Shown one piece after another: positions 25,842 through 34,525 of a DNA stretch of 49,434 nt; the first letter of the stretch is position 1, and every line of letters begins with the position of its first letter. The stretch is from positions 1 through 49,434 of the forward strand of contig NZ_FNRD01000017.1 in the NCBI RefSeq assembly GCF_900107635.1. The letters are read 5' to 3'. A model generated the notes under the pieces. The model saw only the letters and a list, made by a program, of their open reading frames with translations, made no database searches and was not told the DNA's origin. A program made the translations under genes and the position numbers. Source of the stretch: Flavobacterium gillisiae (GTDB lineage: Bacteria; Bacteroidota; Bacteroidia; Flavobacteriales; Flavobacteriaceae).

Positions 25842-25872
25842 CAAAATTAATACTTTTTTATTTAACTACAAA
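25842..25872 (-). promoter_or_regulatory. Near-consensus promoter of rpsA
   Basis: On the minus strand TTTG (25869-25872) is followed after exactly 19 bases by TAATTTTG (25842-25849). This fits the Bacteroidota TTTG-N19-TAnnTTTG consensus and is the best promoter in the window. Transcription would begin near 25835. Confidence 0.8.
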
Positions 25873-25980
25873 ATAAATAACAACCTGAAACTAATTTAAA
25901 GGGCGACGAATACTCATTTAACATTAAATTAATATAAATAGCTGTTTTTCAGAAGCATAAACACAGTGCATTCTAATCGG

Positions 25981-26049
25981 GTTCCCTCCTGCTCTCGCCT
26001 TTATCTCTCCATTTCATTGCGAGGATATCGGCTCTATCAGGGCTATTTA
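25981..26049 (-). repeat. TAGCCCTGATAG intergenic repeat element, copy 2
   Basis: Read on the minus strand this starts TAGCCCTGATAG near 26047 and ends AGCAGGAGGGAAC near 25981. The 12-base start and the AGCAGGA near the end match copy 1 at 23795; the middle differs. It lies in the 410-base gap between the nucleoside transporter and rpsA, whose other contents are the rpsA promoter and leader and the hairpin at 26078. Confidence 0.55.
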
Positions 26050-26077
26050 CAACTTATAAAACTTCTAAGAAACAAAT

Positions 26078-26109
26078 AACCCGATTGACCTAAGGAGGAG
26101 AATCGGGTT
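26078..26109 (-). terminator. Hairpin after the nucleoside-type transporter gene
   Basis: AACCCGATT (26078-26086) pairs with AATCGGGTT (26101-26109) around a 14-base loop. The T-tract is stronger on the plus strand (TATTTTTTTTT), but the position, 25 bases after the transporter stop, suggests use on the minus strand. A third AATCGGGTT occurs at 25975-25983 and could compete for pairing. Confidence 0.65.
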
Positions 26110-26133
26110 CTATTTTTTTTTAAAGCTATTGAA

Positions 26134-27516
26134 CTAATGATGACTTACAGCAGCAGCAACTACCTCCGGATTGTGTTTATGTTTAAACAAAACAGCAAAA
26201 GCGATAGCGATTATCAAAGCGTAAATCGCAAAGGCTAACCAGATTGTATGCCAGTCCTTCATGAAAATCTCTTTACTCAGTAGTCCTTCAGTGGAAATTA
26301 AACTCCCTTGATTTTTAATAAACTCTAACATTTTAGGGTTCGTTATTTCTGTTTCAAGGAAACCAGCCAATTCATTAGTATTATTAAATGATTTTGTAAA
26401 ATACTTATCAATAGCCCATCCTGAAGTAAAGCTTCCTAAAACTGCTCCAAAACCATTGGTCATCATCATAAATAATCCTTGTGCTGACGAACGATTTTTT
26501 GGTTCTGTATTGGTTTCAACAAACAAAGATCCTGAGATATTAAAGAAATCAAACGCCATTCCATAAACGACACAAGACATGATAATCATCCATAAACTAT
26601 CTGTTGGATTTCCGTAAGCAAACAATCCAAAACGTAGCACCCACGCTAACATACTAATCAACATGACTTGCTTTATACCAAAACGTCTTAGAAAAAAAGG
26701 AATAGCAAGAATAAATAAAGTCTCTGAAATTTGAGAAATAGACATTATAATAGTTGAATATTCAACCACAAAGGATTCAGCATATTTTGGAAAATGTTTA
26801 AATTCATCCAAAAAAACATCTCCGTACGCATTCGTCAATTGTAGTGCGCCTCCTAAAAACATAGAGAAAATAAAAAACAAAGCCATTTTATAATCCGCAA
26901 AGAACTTAAAGGATTCTAATCCTAATGTTTCCATTAGTGAGGAATTCTCTTTGGACAATCGCTCTGGCTTACATTTTGGTAAGGTAAACGCATACAGACC
27001 AAGAAGAAGCGCAGATAAACCCGCGATATAAAATTGATACGCCGTCGCTTTATTCCCTGTTAAGTTAGTAATCCACATCGCCGCGATAAAACCTATTGTA
27101 CCCCAAACCCTTATTGGTGGGAAATCTTTAATTAAATCTTTATTATTTAATTTAAGGGCCGTAAAAGAAATTGAGTTACTCAAAGCAATCGTTGGCATAT
27201 AAAAACACATCGCCAAAAGCATTACATAAATAAACGTTTCAGGTGTTGCGACTTGCGGAATAAAAAATAAAACTACTCCATATAATATATGTAACGCTCC
27301 ATATAGTTTTTCAGCATTAATCCATCTATCTGCAATAATCCCCGTTAATGTTGGCATAAATAAAGAAGCAATTCCCATTGTTCCAAAAACAAGGCCAAAC
27401 TGCGTTCCGTCCCACTGCATCGTCCCAAACCAGTAGTTTGCAATTGTAATTAACCAAGCTCCCCAAACAAAGAATTGAAGAAAACTCATTACCGTCAATC
27501 TATTTTTAATTCCCAT
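26134..27516 (-). CDS. MFS nucleoside permease (NupG-like)
   Basis: This 460-residue protein has about 12 membrane spans. It opens with NRLTVMSFLQFFVWGAWLIT, the start typical of the nucleoside:H+ symporter group, followed by PTLTGIIADRW in the first cytoplasmic loop and FPPIRVWGTIGFI after span four. Its members import nucleosides. A periplasmic insertion between spans 10 and 11 (about residues 370-410) is acidic and polar. It ends with a C-terminal span near 418-443 and a His-ending tail. It follows cmk by 71 bases on the same strand, so nucleoside uptake and cytidylate phosphorylation might be co-expressed, though an own promoter cannot be excluded. Confidence 0.88.
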   Translation of the reverse strand: MGIKNRLTVMSFLQFFVWGAWLITIANYWFGTMQWDGTQFGLVFGTMGIASLFMPTLTGIIADRWINAEKLYGALHILYGVVLFFIPQVATPETFIYVMLLAMCFYMPTIALSNSISFTALKLNNKDLIKDFPPIRVWGTIGFIAAMWITNLTGNKATAYQFYIAGLSALLLGLYAFTLPKCKPERLSKENSSLMETLGLESFKFFADYKMALFFIFSMFLGGALQLTNAYGDVFLDEFKHFPKYAESFVVEYSTIIMSISQISETLFILAIPFFLRRFGIKQVMLISMLAWVLRFGLFAYGNPTDSLWMIIMSCVVYGMAFDFFNISGSLFVETNTEPKNRSSAQGLFMMMTNGFGAVLGSFTSGWAIDKYFTKSFNNTNELAGFLETEITNPKMLEFIKNQGSLISTEGLLSKEIFMKDWHTIWLAFAIYALIIAIAFAVLFKHKHNPEVVAAAVSHH

Positions 27517-27587
27517 AAAATGAATTCTTATATTTTAAATAACAAAAGCCCGTAAATCTAATATTAAAAATGATATCTACAAAAAAA

Positions 27588-28283
27588 TTACTCTGTTTTA
27601 GTAACTTCGTCGACTAACCCTAATACAATGTCAAATTGTTCGTCGCGCGTAAGATGCGAATTATCAATCTCGATGGCATCTTCTGCCAGTACCAGCGGTG
27701 AATTATCCCTATGAGTATCAATATAATCTCTTTCTTCAACATTTTTAAGAACTTCCTCATAAGTAACATCGTCCCCTTTCTGAATCAATTCATCGTAACG
27801 CCTTTGTGCTCGGGTACTTGCACTCGAAGTCATGAATATTTTAAGTTCGGCATCTGGAAAAACGACGGTTCCAATATCTCTACCATCCATAACAATTCCT
27901 TTGTCTTTCCCCATTTCTTGTTGTTGTTCTACTAATTTTGCACGAACTTCTGCTATCGTAGCCACTTTACTTACGAAACTTGACACTTCAATGGTCCTGA
28001 TTTCTTTTTCAACATTGACATCATTCAAATACATTTCAGCAAAACCTAACTCCGGATTGTATCTAAACTGCAATCGAATAGCAGTCAGACTATTTATTAA
28101 AGATTCTTTGTCAAAGCTTTCTGCTGTTATATATCCGTTTTGCATTGCAAATAATGCGATAGCACGATACATAGCCCCAGTATCGACATAAACATAGCCT
28201 AAATAACTAGCTAATTGTTTGGCTAAAGTGCTTTTTCCTGTAGATGAAAATCCATCTATTGCAATTGTAATTTTTTTATTCAA
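27588..28283 (-). CDS. cmk: Cytidylate kinase
   Basis: This 231-residue protein phosphorylates CMP and dCMP with ATP. The P-loop is GFSSTGKST (11-19), followed by VDTGAMYRA, the insert domain, and MDGRDIGTVVFPDAELKIF with the nucleotide-monophosphate-binding Asp and Arg residues, then R-x-x-QRRYDEL of the lid. Length and motif order are standard. It starts 7 bases after the porQ stop, so the two are almost certainly one transcript; the porQ-cmk pairing is a recurring gene order in Flavobacteriia as I recall it. Confidence 0.96.
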   Translation of the reverse strand: MNKKITIAIDGFSSTGKSTLAKQLASYLGYVYVDTGAMYRAIALFAMQNGYITAESFDKESLINSLTAIRLQFRYNPELGFAEMYLNDVNVEKEIRTIEVSSFVSKVATIAEVRAKLVEQQQEMGKDKGIVMDGRDIGTVVFPDAELKIFMTSSASTRAQRRYDELIQKGDDVTYEEVLKNVEERDYIDTHRDNSPLVLAEDAIEIDNSHLTRDEQFDIVLGLVDEVTKTE

Positions 28284-28290
28284 AATAGTA

Positions 28291-29310
28291 TTATTGAAAG
28301 TTAATTGTTAAACCAAAAAGACTCGTATTTCCTGCTAAAGTATATCTTGAGTAGGAGTAATTAAATTTTAATTTATTGAATTTCAATCCAAAGCCCAGTG
28401 AGACTCCTGAGAAATTTCGTTGTTCCATAATTCGTAATTCTTCGGCTCTTCTAAAATTATAACCTAATCTCAGATTAAATGACTTTTGAGGAAAAAGCTC
28501 CACTCCAAAAATAACATGTCGCAAAGCATTATTTACAAATGACACTTTTTCCTCTGTCGAAGTGCCATCAAGAGACGATTCTACTCGAACAGGATTTGAA
28601 AAAGCAATATTCCACTGTTGCAGATTCTCTAACGTAAGATGCCATCGAAGAGGAACATGTTCTAACTCTTGAGAAACACCCACTATTACTTCAAGCGGTA
28701 ATTTTTCTCGCACCTCAGAATAAGTTGTAAATTGAGTTCCAATATTTCTAATAACAAAACCCCAGTTTACATCATTCATTTCGTCAATAAAAATAGCTCC
28801 TATATCAATCGCCCCTCCTAATGAATTATAGCTTTCAAGAGTTGAAGAAATTAATTTTGCATTGGCTCCAATATGTATCGTCGTGTATGGAATATTATAA
28901 GCGTATCCGGCCGAGAGTGCAATTTCACTACCTGTAAATGAAGTTGTAGGCTGACCAGCTTCATCATAGCCATCAAAACTACCGTAATTCACGTAATTCA
29001 CCCCCATTTGAAACGTTTGTAAATGACGGTCATAGGTATAGGCATAAGAAGCGGTACCATAAGTCACCTCTCCATAATAACTACCGTAATTTAACGCCAA
29101 ATGGTTATCCATTTCTACATTTATTGTTGCAGGATTAAAATTAACCTGATTCACATCATCATCATAAATCGTAATAGTTTTTCCACCGAGCGCTGCCTGC
29201 CTTGGAGAAGTCACCAAATTTAAAAACTGATAGGTATACTTGCCTCCTATTTGACTGTAACTTACAGTACAAACGAAGAGCAAAACGTATAATAAAAGTT
29301 TTTCAAACAT
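28291..29310 (-). CDS. porQ: Type IX secretion system protein PorQ
   Basis: This 339-residue outer-membrane beta-barrel protein has a signal peptide (MFEKLLLYVLLFVCTVSYSQ). The start GGKYTYQFLNLVTSPRQAALGG is characteristic of PorQ, and the rest consists of alternating amphipathic strands ending in a LAGNTSLFGLTINF terminal strand. PorQ forms part of the outer-membrane end of the Bacteroidota type IX secretion and gliding machinery, working with PorU, PorV and PorZ in cargo attachment. No other por or gld gene is in the window, as is usual because these genes are scattered. It is the first gene before cmk, with a TATCTTCG box at 29349-29356. Confidence 0.92.
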   Translation of the reverse strand: MFEKLLLYVLLFVCTVSYSQIGGKYTYQFLNLVTSPRQAALGGKTITIYDDDVNQVNFNPATINVEMDNHLALNYGSYYGEVTYGTASYAYTYDRHLQTFQMGVNYVNYGSFDGYDEAGQPTTSFTGSEIALSAGYAYNIPYTTIHIGANAKLISSTLESYNSLGGAIDIGAIFIDEMNDVNWGFVIRNIGTQFTTYSEVREKLPLEVIVGVSQELEHVPLRWHLTLENLQQWNIAFSNPVRVESSLDGTSTEEKVSFVNNALRHVIFGVELFPQKSFNLRLGYNFRRAEELRIMEQRNFSGVSLGFGLKFNKLKFNYSYSRYTLAGNTSLFGLTINFQ

Positions 29311-29348
29311 GCTTTATAGCTGTATTTCTGTAAAATAAAACGCAATTG

Positions 29349-29356
29349 CGAAGATA
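29349..29356 (-). promoter_or_regulatory. Possible -7 box of porQ-cmk
   Basis: The minus strand reads TATCTTCG, 39 bases before the porQ start. It is the same octamer as the box proposed for recG. Confidence 0.45.
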
Positions 29357-29410
29357 AAATTATAATAGTAATAAACACGCGATTTATATCTTCAAATTCC
29401 AAACAAATAA

Positions 29411-29457
29411 AATTCCAAAATCATCGCTTAATTATATTAGGCTTTGATTTTGGAATT
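29411..29457 (-). terminator. Intrinsic terminator of lon
   Basis: A perfect 13-bp stem, AATTCCAAAATCA (29411-29423) with its complement at 29445-29457, has a 21-base loop and is followed on the minus strand by TTTTATTTG. It lies 26 bases after the lon stop. Confidence 0.75.
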
Positions 29458-29482
29458 AATTCTTTTAATGAAACTCTTTTAC

Positions 29483-31933
29483 TTACAAGACTTTGGCGTT
29501 TTTAACCTTCTGATCCGTAATTGCAATTTTTAAAACCTCACTCATTTCTTTTACATAATGAAATGTAAGACCCTGAATATATTCTGGTTTTATTTCGTCA
29601 ATATCACTTTTATTTTCATGACATAAAATAATCTCTTTAATATTAGCACGTTTAGCCGCTAAGATTTTTTCTTTTATTCCGCCTACAGGCAATACTTTTC
29701 CCCTCAAGGTAATCTCACCCGTCATTGCCATATTTTTCTTTACTCTTTTTTGAGTAAATACAGAAACTAAAGAAGTTAACATAGCAATACCTGCACTTGG
29801 TCCATCCTTAGGAGTTGCACCTTCGGGTACATGTAAATGAATATTATATTTAGAGATGATCTCAGGGTTTAAACCCATAAGTTCCGCATTCGCTTTAATA
29901 TATTCTAAAGCAATTGTAGCCGACTCTTTCATTACTGTACCTAAATTCCCAGTAATAGTCATCATTCCTTTACCCGGAGAAATCAAAGATTCTATAAAAA
30001 GAATATCACCACCTACACTTGTCCAAGCTAATCCAGTCACCACACCAGCAACATCATTGCTTTCGTATTTGTCACGTTCTAATCTTGGAACACCTAGCAC
30101 TTTTAAGATATCCTCATCAGTTACTTTTTTATTGTACTCTTCCTCCATCGCTACTGATTTAGCAGCATTTCGGATCACTTGCGCAATTTTTGCTTCTAAT
30201 CCACGAACACCCGATTCACGAGTATATCCTTCAACAATTTTTTCCAATTGTTTCTTACCAATAGTCAACTCTTTAGAAGTCAAACCATGTTCTTTTAATT
30301 GTCTTGGAAACAAATGTTGCTTGGCAATTTCTACTTTCTCTTCAATAGTATATCCAGACATCTTTATGATCTCCATACGGTCTCTTAATGCCGGCTGAAT
30401 AGATGACATGGTATTTGAAGTCGCAATGAACATCACTTTAGATAAGTCATACCCCATTTCTAGGAAATTGTCATAAAAAGAATTATTTTGCTCGGGATCC
30501 AATACTTCCAACAAAGCAGATGATGGATCACCTTGACTACTTACCGATAATTTATCAATCTCATCTAAAACAAATACTGGATTTGACGTCTGAGCCTTTT
30601 TTAAACTTTGAATAATTCTTCCTGGCATCGCACCTATATAGGTTTTTCTATGCCCTCTAATTTCAGACTCATCGCGCAAACCACCAAGGGAAATACGTAC
30701 ATATTCTCTACCTAATGCTTCTGCAACTGAACGTCCAATAGAGGTTTTACCCACTCCCGGAGGTCCTGTCAAACATATAATTGGAGATTTCATATCATTT
30801 CGCAATTTTAAAACTGCCAAATGCTCTATCATTCTTTTCTTTACATCTTCTAATCCGAAATGGTCGCGATCTAATATTTTTTGAGCACGTTTCAAATCAA
30901 AATTATCTTTTGAAAATTCATTCCAAGGTAACTCTAAAAACAAATCCAAATAATTTCTTTGAATTCCAAAATCAGGAGCCTGTGGATTCATTCGGCGCAT
31001 CTTAGACACTTCTTTTTCGAAATGTTTTTTGGTTTTATCATCCCATTTCTTAGACTTGGCCTTAACCAACATTTCATCTATTTCCTCTTCCTGTGTAGAA
31101 CCACCCAACTCTTCCTGGATCGTTTTCATTTGTTGGTGCAAGAAATATTCTCTTTGTTGTTGGTCTAAGTCAAAACGAACTTTCGATTGGATATCGTTTT
31201 TTAACTCCAGTTTTTGCAACTCAATGTTCATATAACGAAGCGTCTCTAAGGCTCTTTCCTTCAAATCATTAATCGCTAACAAATCTTGCTTTTCTTTAAC
31301 AGACAAGTTCATATTTGAAGTAACAAAATTGATTAAGAAAGATTGGCTTTCAATATTCTTAATAGCGAATGTTGCTTCAGTTGGAATATTCGGACTTTCT
31401 TTTATAATTTGGATTGCTAATTCTTTTATTGATTCAAGAATAGCTAAAAATTCAGTGTCTGTTTTATCAGGTCTATTTTCAGGAAAATCTTTAATACTTG
31501 CTGTAAGATAAGGATCCTCTGAAGTAACAGTATCAATTTCAAAACGTTTTTTACCTTGAAGAATAACGGTTGTATTACCATCAGGCATTTTTAAAACGCG
31601 TAAAATTCTGGCTACAGTTCCGATAGTATGAATATCCTCTTTAGTAGGATCTTCGTCCGACTCATCTTTTTGAGCTACAACACCAATGATTTTCCCTGCT
31701 GCATTTGCGTCATTAATTAGCTTAATCGATTTATCTCGACCGGCAGTAATAGGGATTACAACTCCCGGAAATAAAACCATATTACGTAGTGGTAAAATAG
31801 GTAAAGAATCAGGTAATTCTTCATTAATCATCTCCTCCTCATCTTCGGGAGTCAATAATGGTATTAATTCGGCTTCTGAGTCATATTCCTGTAGTGACAG
31901 ATTGTCAATAGTAAGTATTTTATGATTTGACAT
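29483..31933 (-). CDS. lon: ATP-dependent protease Lon
   Basis: I place the start at 31933 (MSNHKILTIDNL), giving 816 residues; the in-frame codons back to 31981 lie at or before the -7 box. The parts are an N-terminal substrate-binding domain (about 40-250, with LPILPLRNMVLFPGVV), a coiled-coil, the AAA+ module with Walker A GPPGVGKT and Walker B VFVLDEIDK, and the protease domain with the catalytic dyad S713 (DGPSAG) and K756 (GGIKEK). Lon degrades damaged and regulatory proteins in the cytoplasm. The gene is single, with its promoter box at 31979-31986 and a terminator at 29411. Confidence 0.97.
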   Translation of the reverse strand: MSNHKILTIDNLSLQEYDSEAELIPLLTPEDEEEMINEELPDSLPILPLRNMVLFPGVVIPITAGRDKSIKLINDANAAGKIIGVVAQKDESDEDPTKEDIHTIGTVARILRVLKMPDGNTTVILQGKKRFEIDTVTSEDPYLTASIKDFPENRPDKTDTEFLAILESIKELAIQIIKESPNIPTEATFAIKNIESQSFLINFVTSNMNLSVKEKQDLLAINDLKERALETLRYMNIELQKLELKNDIQSKVRFDLDQQQREYFLHQQMKTIQEELGGSTQEEEIDEMLVKAKSKKWDDKTKKHFEKEVSKMRRMNPQAPDFGIQRNYLDLFLELPWNEFSKDNFDLKRAQKILDRDHFGLEDVKKRMIEHLAVLKLRNDMKSPIICLTGPPGVGKTSIGRSVAEALGREYVRISLGGLRDESEIRGHRKTYIGAMPGRIIQSLKKAQTSNPVFVLDEIDKLSVSSQGDPSSALLEVLDPEQNNSFYDNFLEMGYDLSKVMFIATSNTMSSIQPALRDRMEIIKMSGYTIEEKVEIAKQHLFPRQLKEHGLTSKELTIGKKQLEKIVEGYTRESGVRGLEAKIAQVIRNAAKSVAMEEEYNKKVTDEDILKVLGVPRLERDKYESNDVAGVVTGLAWTSVGGDILFIESLISPGKGMMTITGNLGTVMKESATIALEYIKANAELMGLNPEIISKYNIHLHVPEGATPKDGPSAGIAMLTSLVSVFTQKRVKKNMAMTGEITLRGKVLPVGGIKEKILAAKRANIKEIILCHENKSDIDEIKPEYIQGLTFHYVKEMSEVLKIAITDQKVKNAKVL

Positions 31934-31978
31934 ATTATTTTTAAGTCTTTTTGTCATTAAAAAATTTCGTGTAGATAA

Positions 31979-31986
31979 CAAATATA
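31979..31986 (-). promoter_or_regulatory. -7 box of lon
   Basis: The minus strand reads TATATTTG, a full TAnnTTTG match, 45 bases before the lon start. It supports the shorter start, since the longer frame begins at 31981 inside this box. Confidence 0.6.
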
Positions 31987-32170
31987 AGGTATCAGCAGTT
32001 TAAATTTGAATAAAACGTACATTAAACCCAATTATTCATTACTTGCATTAAAAATGCAATCTTTGTGCCATTTTAGAAAATATTTTGTGGATTGACGCTA
32101 CTTTCCATCAGATAATTCTAATTAAAAAGGCTATAATTCCTTTCTTCGGCAATTCTATTTGTAGTATAAC

Positions 32171-33475
32171 CTACTTTATTTCTTCTGTCTTTTTTATAAA
32201 ACTAAGGACTATAAAACCCAACAAAAAGAAAACCGCCAGAATAAAAAATGAATTTCTCATCGAGTTTGTAATTGCTGCGACAAATCCAAAAACAAACGTC
32301 CCTACGACAATCGATATTTTTTCAGTTACGTCAAAAAAGCTAAAATAAGTAGCGTGATCTTCGGTATCTGGTAATAATTTTGAATAAGTAGATCGAGATA
32401 AAGATTGAATTGCCCCCAAAACCATTCCTATCGTTCCTCCAAGAACATAAAATTGGATATCAATATATTCACTTTTAGCATCTAGTAAATAAGCCGCAAG
32501 GCATATAAAGCCCCAAATTACTATGGTAACTTTCAACGTTGCTATATTACCTATTCTCTCTGATAATCTTGAAAACAAATAAGCTCCAAAAATAGCGACT
32601 ACATTTATTAATAAAATTATAATTATTAACTTACTGGTGTCAATACCTAATTCTTTTTTTCCGAAAAGTCCTGCCAATAATATTACAGTTTGGACTCCAA
32701 TACTATAAAGAAAAAAAGCAGTTAGAAATTGTTTTAAATTTTTCATGTCCTTTAAGCTATCCAATACAGCTCTAAGCTCCCTAAGTCCTTTGAAGATATA
32801 GTCCTTTTCTGGTTTTTTATGAAAGACATTATTGGGTAAATAATGAAATGTAACCTGTGCAAAGCCCATCCACCAGATTCCAACAGATAAGAAAGAAATA
32901 CGTGCCGGTAAAGAGCCATCTGATATTCCATACCATTCTGGCATCATGACCATAGTTAGATTAAAAGCTAATAAAATTAATGAACCTGCGTAGCCAAACA
33001 TAAAACCCTTAGCACTTACTCTATCATGTTGCTCAGGAAAAGCAATTTCAGGTAAATAGGAATTATAAAAAACAATACTTCCCCAAAAACCAATACTTGC
33101 GAAGATTGTACCTAAAACTCCAATCCATAAGGTATCTTGGCCCTTAAAAAAGAACAAACTCATCACAGATACTGATCCCAAATAACAAAAGAATTGCAGG
33201 AATCGTTTCTTATTTCCTGTATAATCTGCAATACCGGATAAAATGGGAGACATTAAAGCCACTATCAAAAATGAAAAGGATAAAGAATAGGATAAAAGAG
33301 ATGAATTATTAAATTCATAACCTAAAAATTGAACTATTCCGTTATTGTCACTAGTTACCGTTTCATAGTAAATTGGGAAAACCGCAGTAGCGATAACTAA
33401 ACTATAAACAGAATTAGCCCAATCATAAAAAGCCCAAGCATTTATTAACTTTTTATCTCCTTTTTGTAATGCCAT
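32171..33475 (-). CDS. MFS transporter, UMF1/Atg22-like
   Basis: This 434-residue protein has about 12 membrane spans and the start KKLINAWAFYDWANSVYSLVI, the diagnostic segment of the UMF1 family related to the yeast vacuolar amino-acid effluxer Atg22. Other family signs are SPILSGIADYTGNKKR in the first cytoplasmic loop and GAIQSLSRSTYSKLLPD between spans 10 and 11. The bacterial substrate is not known; amino acid or peptide export is a guess from the yeast relative. Plus-strand frames over its 3' end are shadows. It is transcribed apart from the M48 gene, whose terminator lies upstream of it. Confidence 0.88.
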   Translation of the reverse strand: MALQKGDKKLINAWAFYDWANSVYSLVIATAVFPIYYETVTSDNNGIVQFLGYEFNNSSLLSYSLSFSFLIVALMSPILSGIADYTGNKKRFLQFFCYLGSVSVMSLFFFKGQDTLWIGVLGTIFASIGFWGSIVFYNSYLPEIAFPEQHDRVSAKGFMFGYAGSLILLAFNLTMVMMPEWYGISDGSLPARISFLSVGIWWMGFAQVTFHYLPNNVFHKKPEKDYIFKGLRELRAVLDSLKDMKNLKQFLTAFFLYSIGVQTVILLAGLFGKKELGIDTSKLIIIILLINVVAIFGAYLFSRLSERIGNIATLKVTIVIWGFICLAAYLLDAKSEYIDIQFYVLGGTIGMVLGAIQSLSRSTYSKLLPDTEDHATYFSFFDVTEKISIVVGTFVFGFVAAITNSMRNSFFILAVFFLLGFIVLSFIKKTEEIK

Positions 33476-33566
33476 GATAGAATTATTTTTATACGAATTT
33501 ATCTATTTTTTCATAGTAAATATATAAAATATAAGGAATATTCAAAACTTGATCTTTTGCTAACGC

Positions 33567-33598
33567 AAAAAAGCCAATTCAAATGAATTGGCTTTTTT
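33567..33598 (-). terminator. Intrinsic terminator of the M48 peptidase gene
   Basis: A perfect 15-bp stem (33567-33581 with 33584-33598, core GCCAATTCA) with A/T tracts on both sides lies 19 bases after the M48 stop. Confidence 0.9.
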
Positions 33599-33616
33599 TA
33601 TATCAACTATAAATTA

Positions 33617-34435
33617 TTACTTATAGATCATTCCAAACTTTGCTGCAATAGCTTTAGCTTCCGGAACCATCGCTTGTAAATTTGCTATTCTGGTAGCATC
33701 AGATGGATGCGAACTTAAAAATTCAGGTGGAGCTTGACCGTTTGAACTTGCTGCCATTCTAGTCCAGAAAGAAATTGCTTGATCAGGATTGTATCCCGCG
33801 ATAGCCATTAATACAAGACCTATTTTATCAGCCTCAGTTTCATGATTTCTGCTGTAAGGCAACATTACTCCTACTTGTGAACCAACACCATAAATTTGCT
33901 GCCATGTTTGTTGAGTTTCTGCACTTTTCCCTCCTGTTGCAACAGCCACTCCTACAGCTCCTAAACCTTGAAGTTGTGCAGCACTCATACGTTGCGCACC
34001 ATGATTAGCAAGAGCGTGAGAAACTTCATGTCCCATTACTGTAGCTAATCCTGCATCATCTTTTGTTACCGGCAAAATACCTGAATAAACAACAATTTTG
34101 CCACCAGGCATACACCAAGCATTAATTTGTTTGTCATCAATTAATTTATATTCCCATTGGTATCCGTTTAAATATTCCTTTTGCCCTAAGGAATTTAAAT
34201 ATTTCTCGGCTGCCAGTTTTATTTTTGTTCCTACAGCTTCAACTCTTCTCGCGTCAGCAGTACCTGTAATAACTTTATTTGCATTTAGAAAAGTTCCATA
34301 CTCCGCAAATGAGGAAGGAAAAAGCTCGCTATTTGAAACAAAATTTAATGTTTTCTTTCCTGTTAGCGGGTTCGTTGCGCAAGAGACCAATAATCCCAGT
34401 GTACAAATCCCTACTAATATTGAATGTTTTTTCAT
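33617..34435 (-). CDS. M48-family lipoprotein metallopeptidase
   Basis: This 272-residue protein has a lipoprotein signal with lipidated C19 (LLVSC). The zinc-protease motif is GHEVSHALANHG (H136, E137, H140), with the third ligand E201 in NHETEADKIG. This short, membrane-span-free form resembles LoiP/YggG and Oma1-like periplasmic proteases rather than HtpX. It probably takes part in cell-envelope protein quality control, anchored to a membrane facing the periplasm. It is a single gene with its own terminator, and a possible promoter box (TATTTTTG on the minus strand) lies at 34455-34462. Confidence 0.93.
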   Translation of the reverse strand: MKKHSILVGICTLGLLVSCATNPLTGKKTLNFVSNSELFPSSFAEYGTFLNANKVITGTADARRVEAVGTKIKLAAEKYLNSLGQKEYLNGYQWEYKLIDDKQINAWCMPGGKIVVYSGILPVTKDDAGLATVMGHEVSHALANHGAQRMSAAQLQGLGAVGVAVATGGKSAETQQTWQQIYGVGSQVGVMLPYSRNHETEADKIGLVLMAIAGYNPDQAISFWTRMAASSNGQAPPEFLSSHPSDATRIANLQAMVPEAKAIAAKFGMIYK

Positions 34436-34454
34436 GATACTATTTTTATTTTAA

Positions 34455-34462
34455 CAAAAATA
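34455..34462 (-). promoter_or_regulatory. Possible -7 box of the M48 gene
   Basis: The minus strand reads TATTTTTG, 20 bases before the start. A TTTG at 34487-34490 lies 24 bases upstream, slightly beyond the ideal spacing. Confidence 0.45.
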
Positions 34463-34525
34463 CAATAATTATAGATATGCTATTTGCAAAATTAAAATCA
34501 AATGTTTCAACATTTTTGTTTTTTC

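Noticed and set aside
31934..31981. Upstream in-frame start for lon
   Set aside because: It begins inside the TATATTTG -7 box, so it would not be in the transcript.
32085..32348. 87-codon plus-strand frame opposite the end of the UMF1-type gene
   Set aside because: Most of it is antisense to a well-supported transporter gene, with no domain and no promoter.
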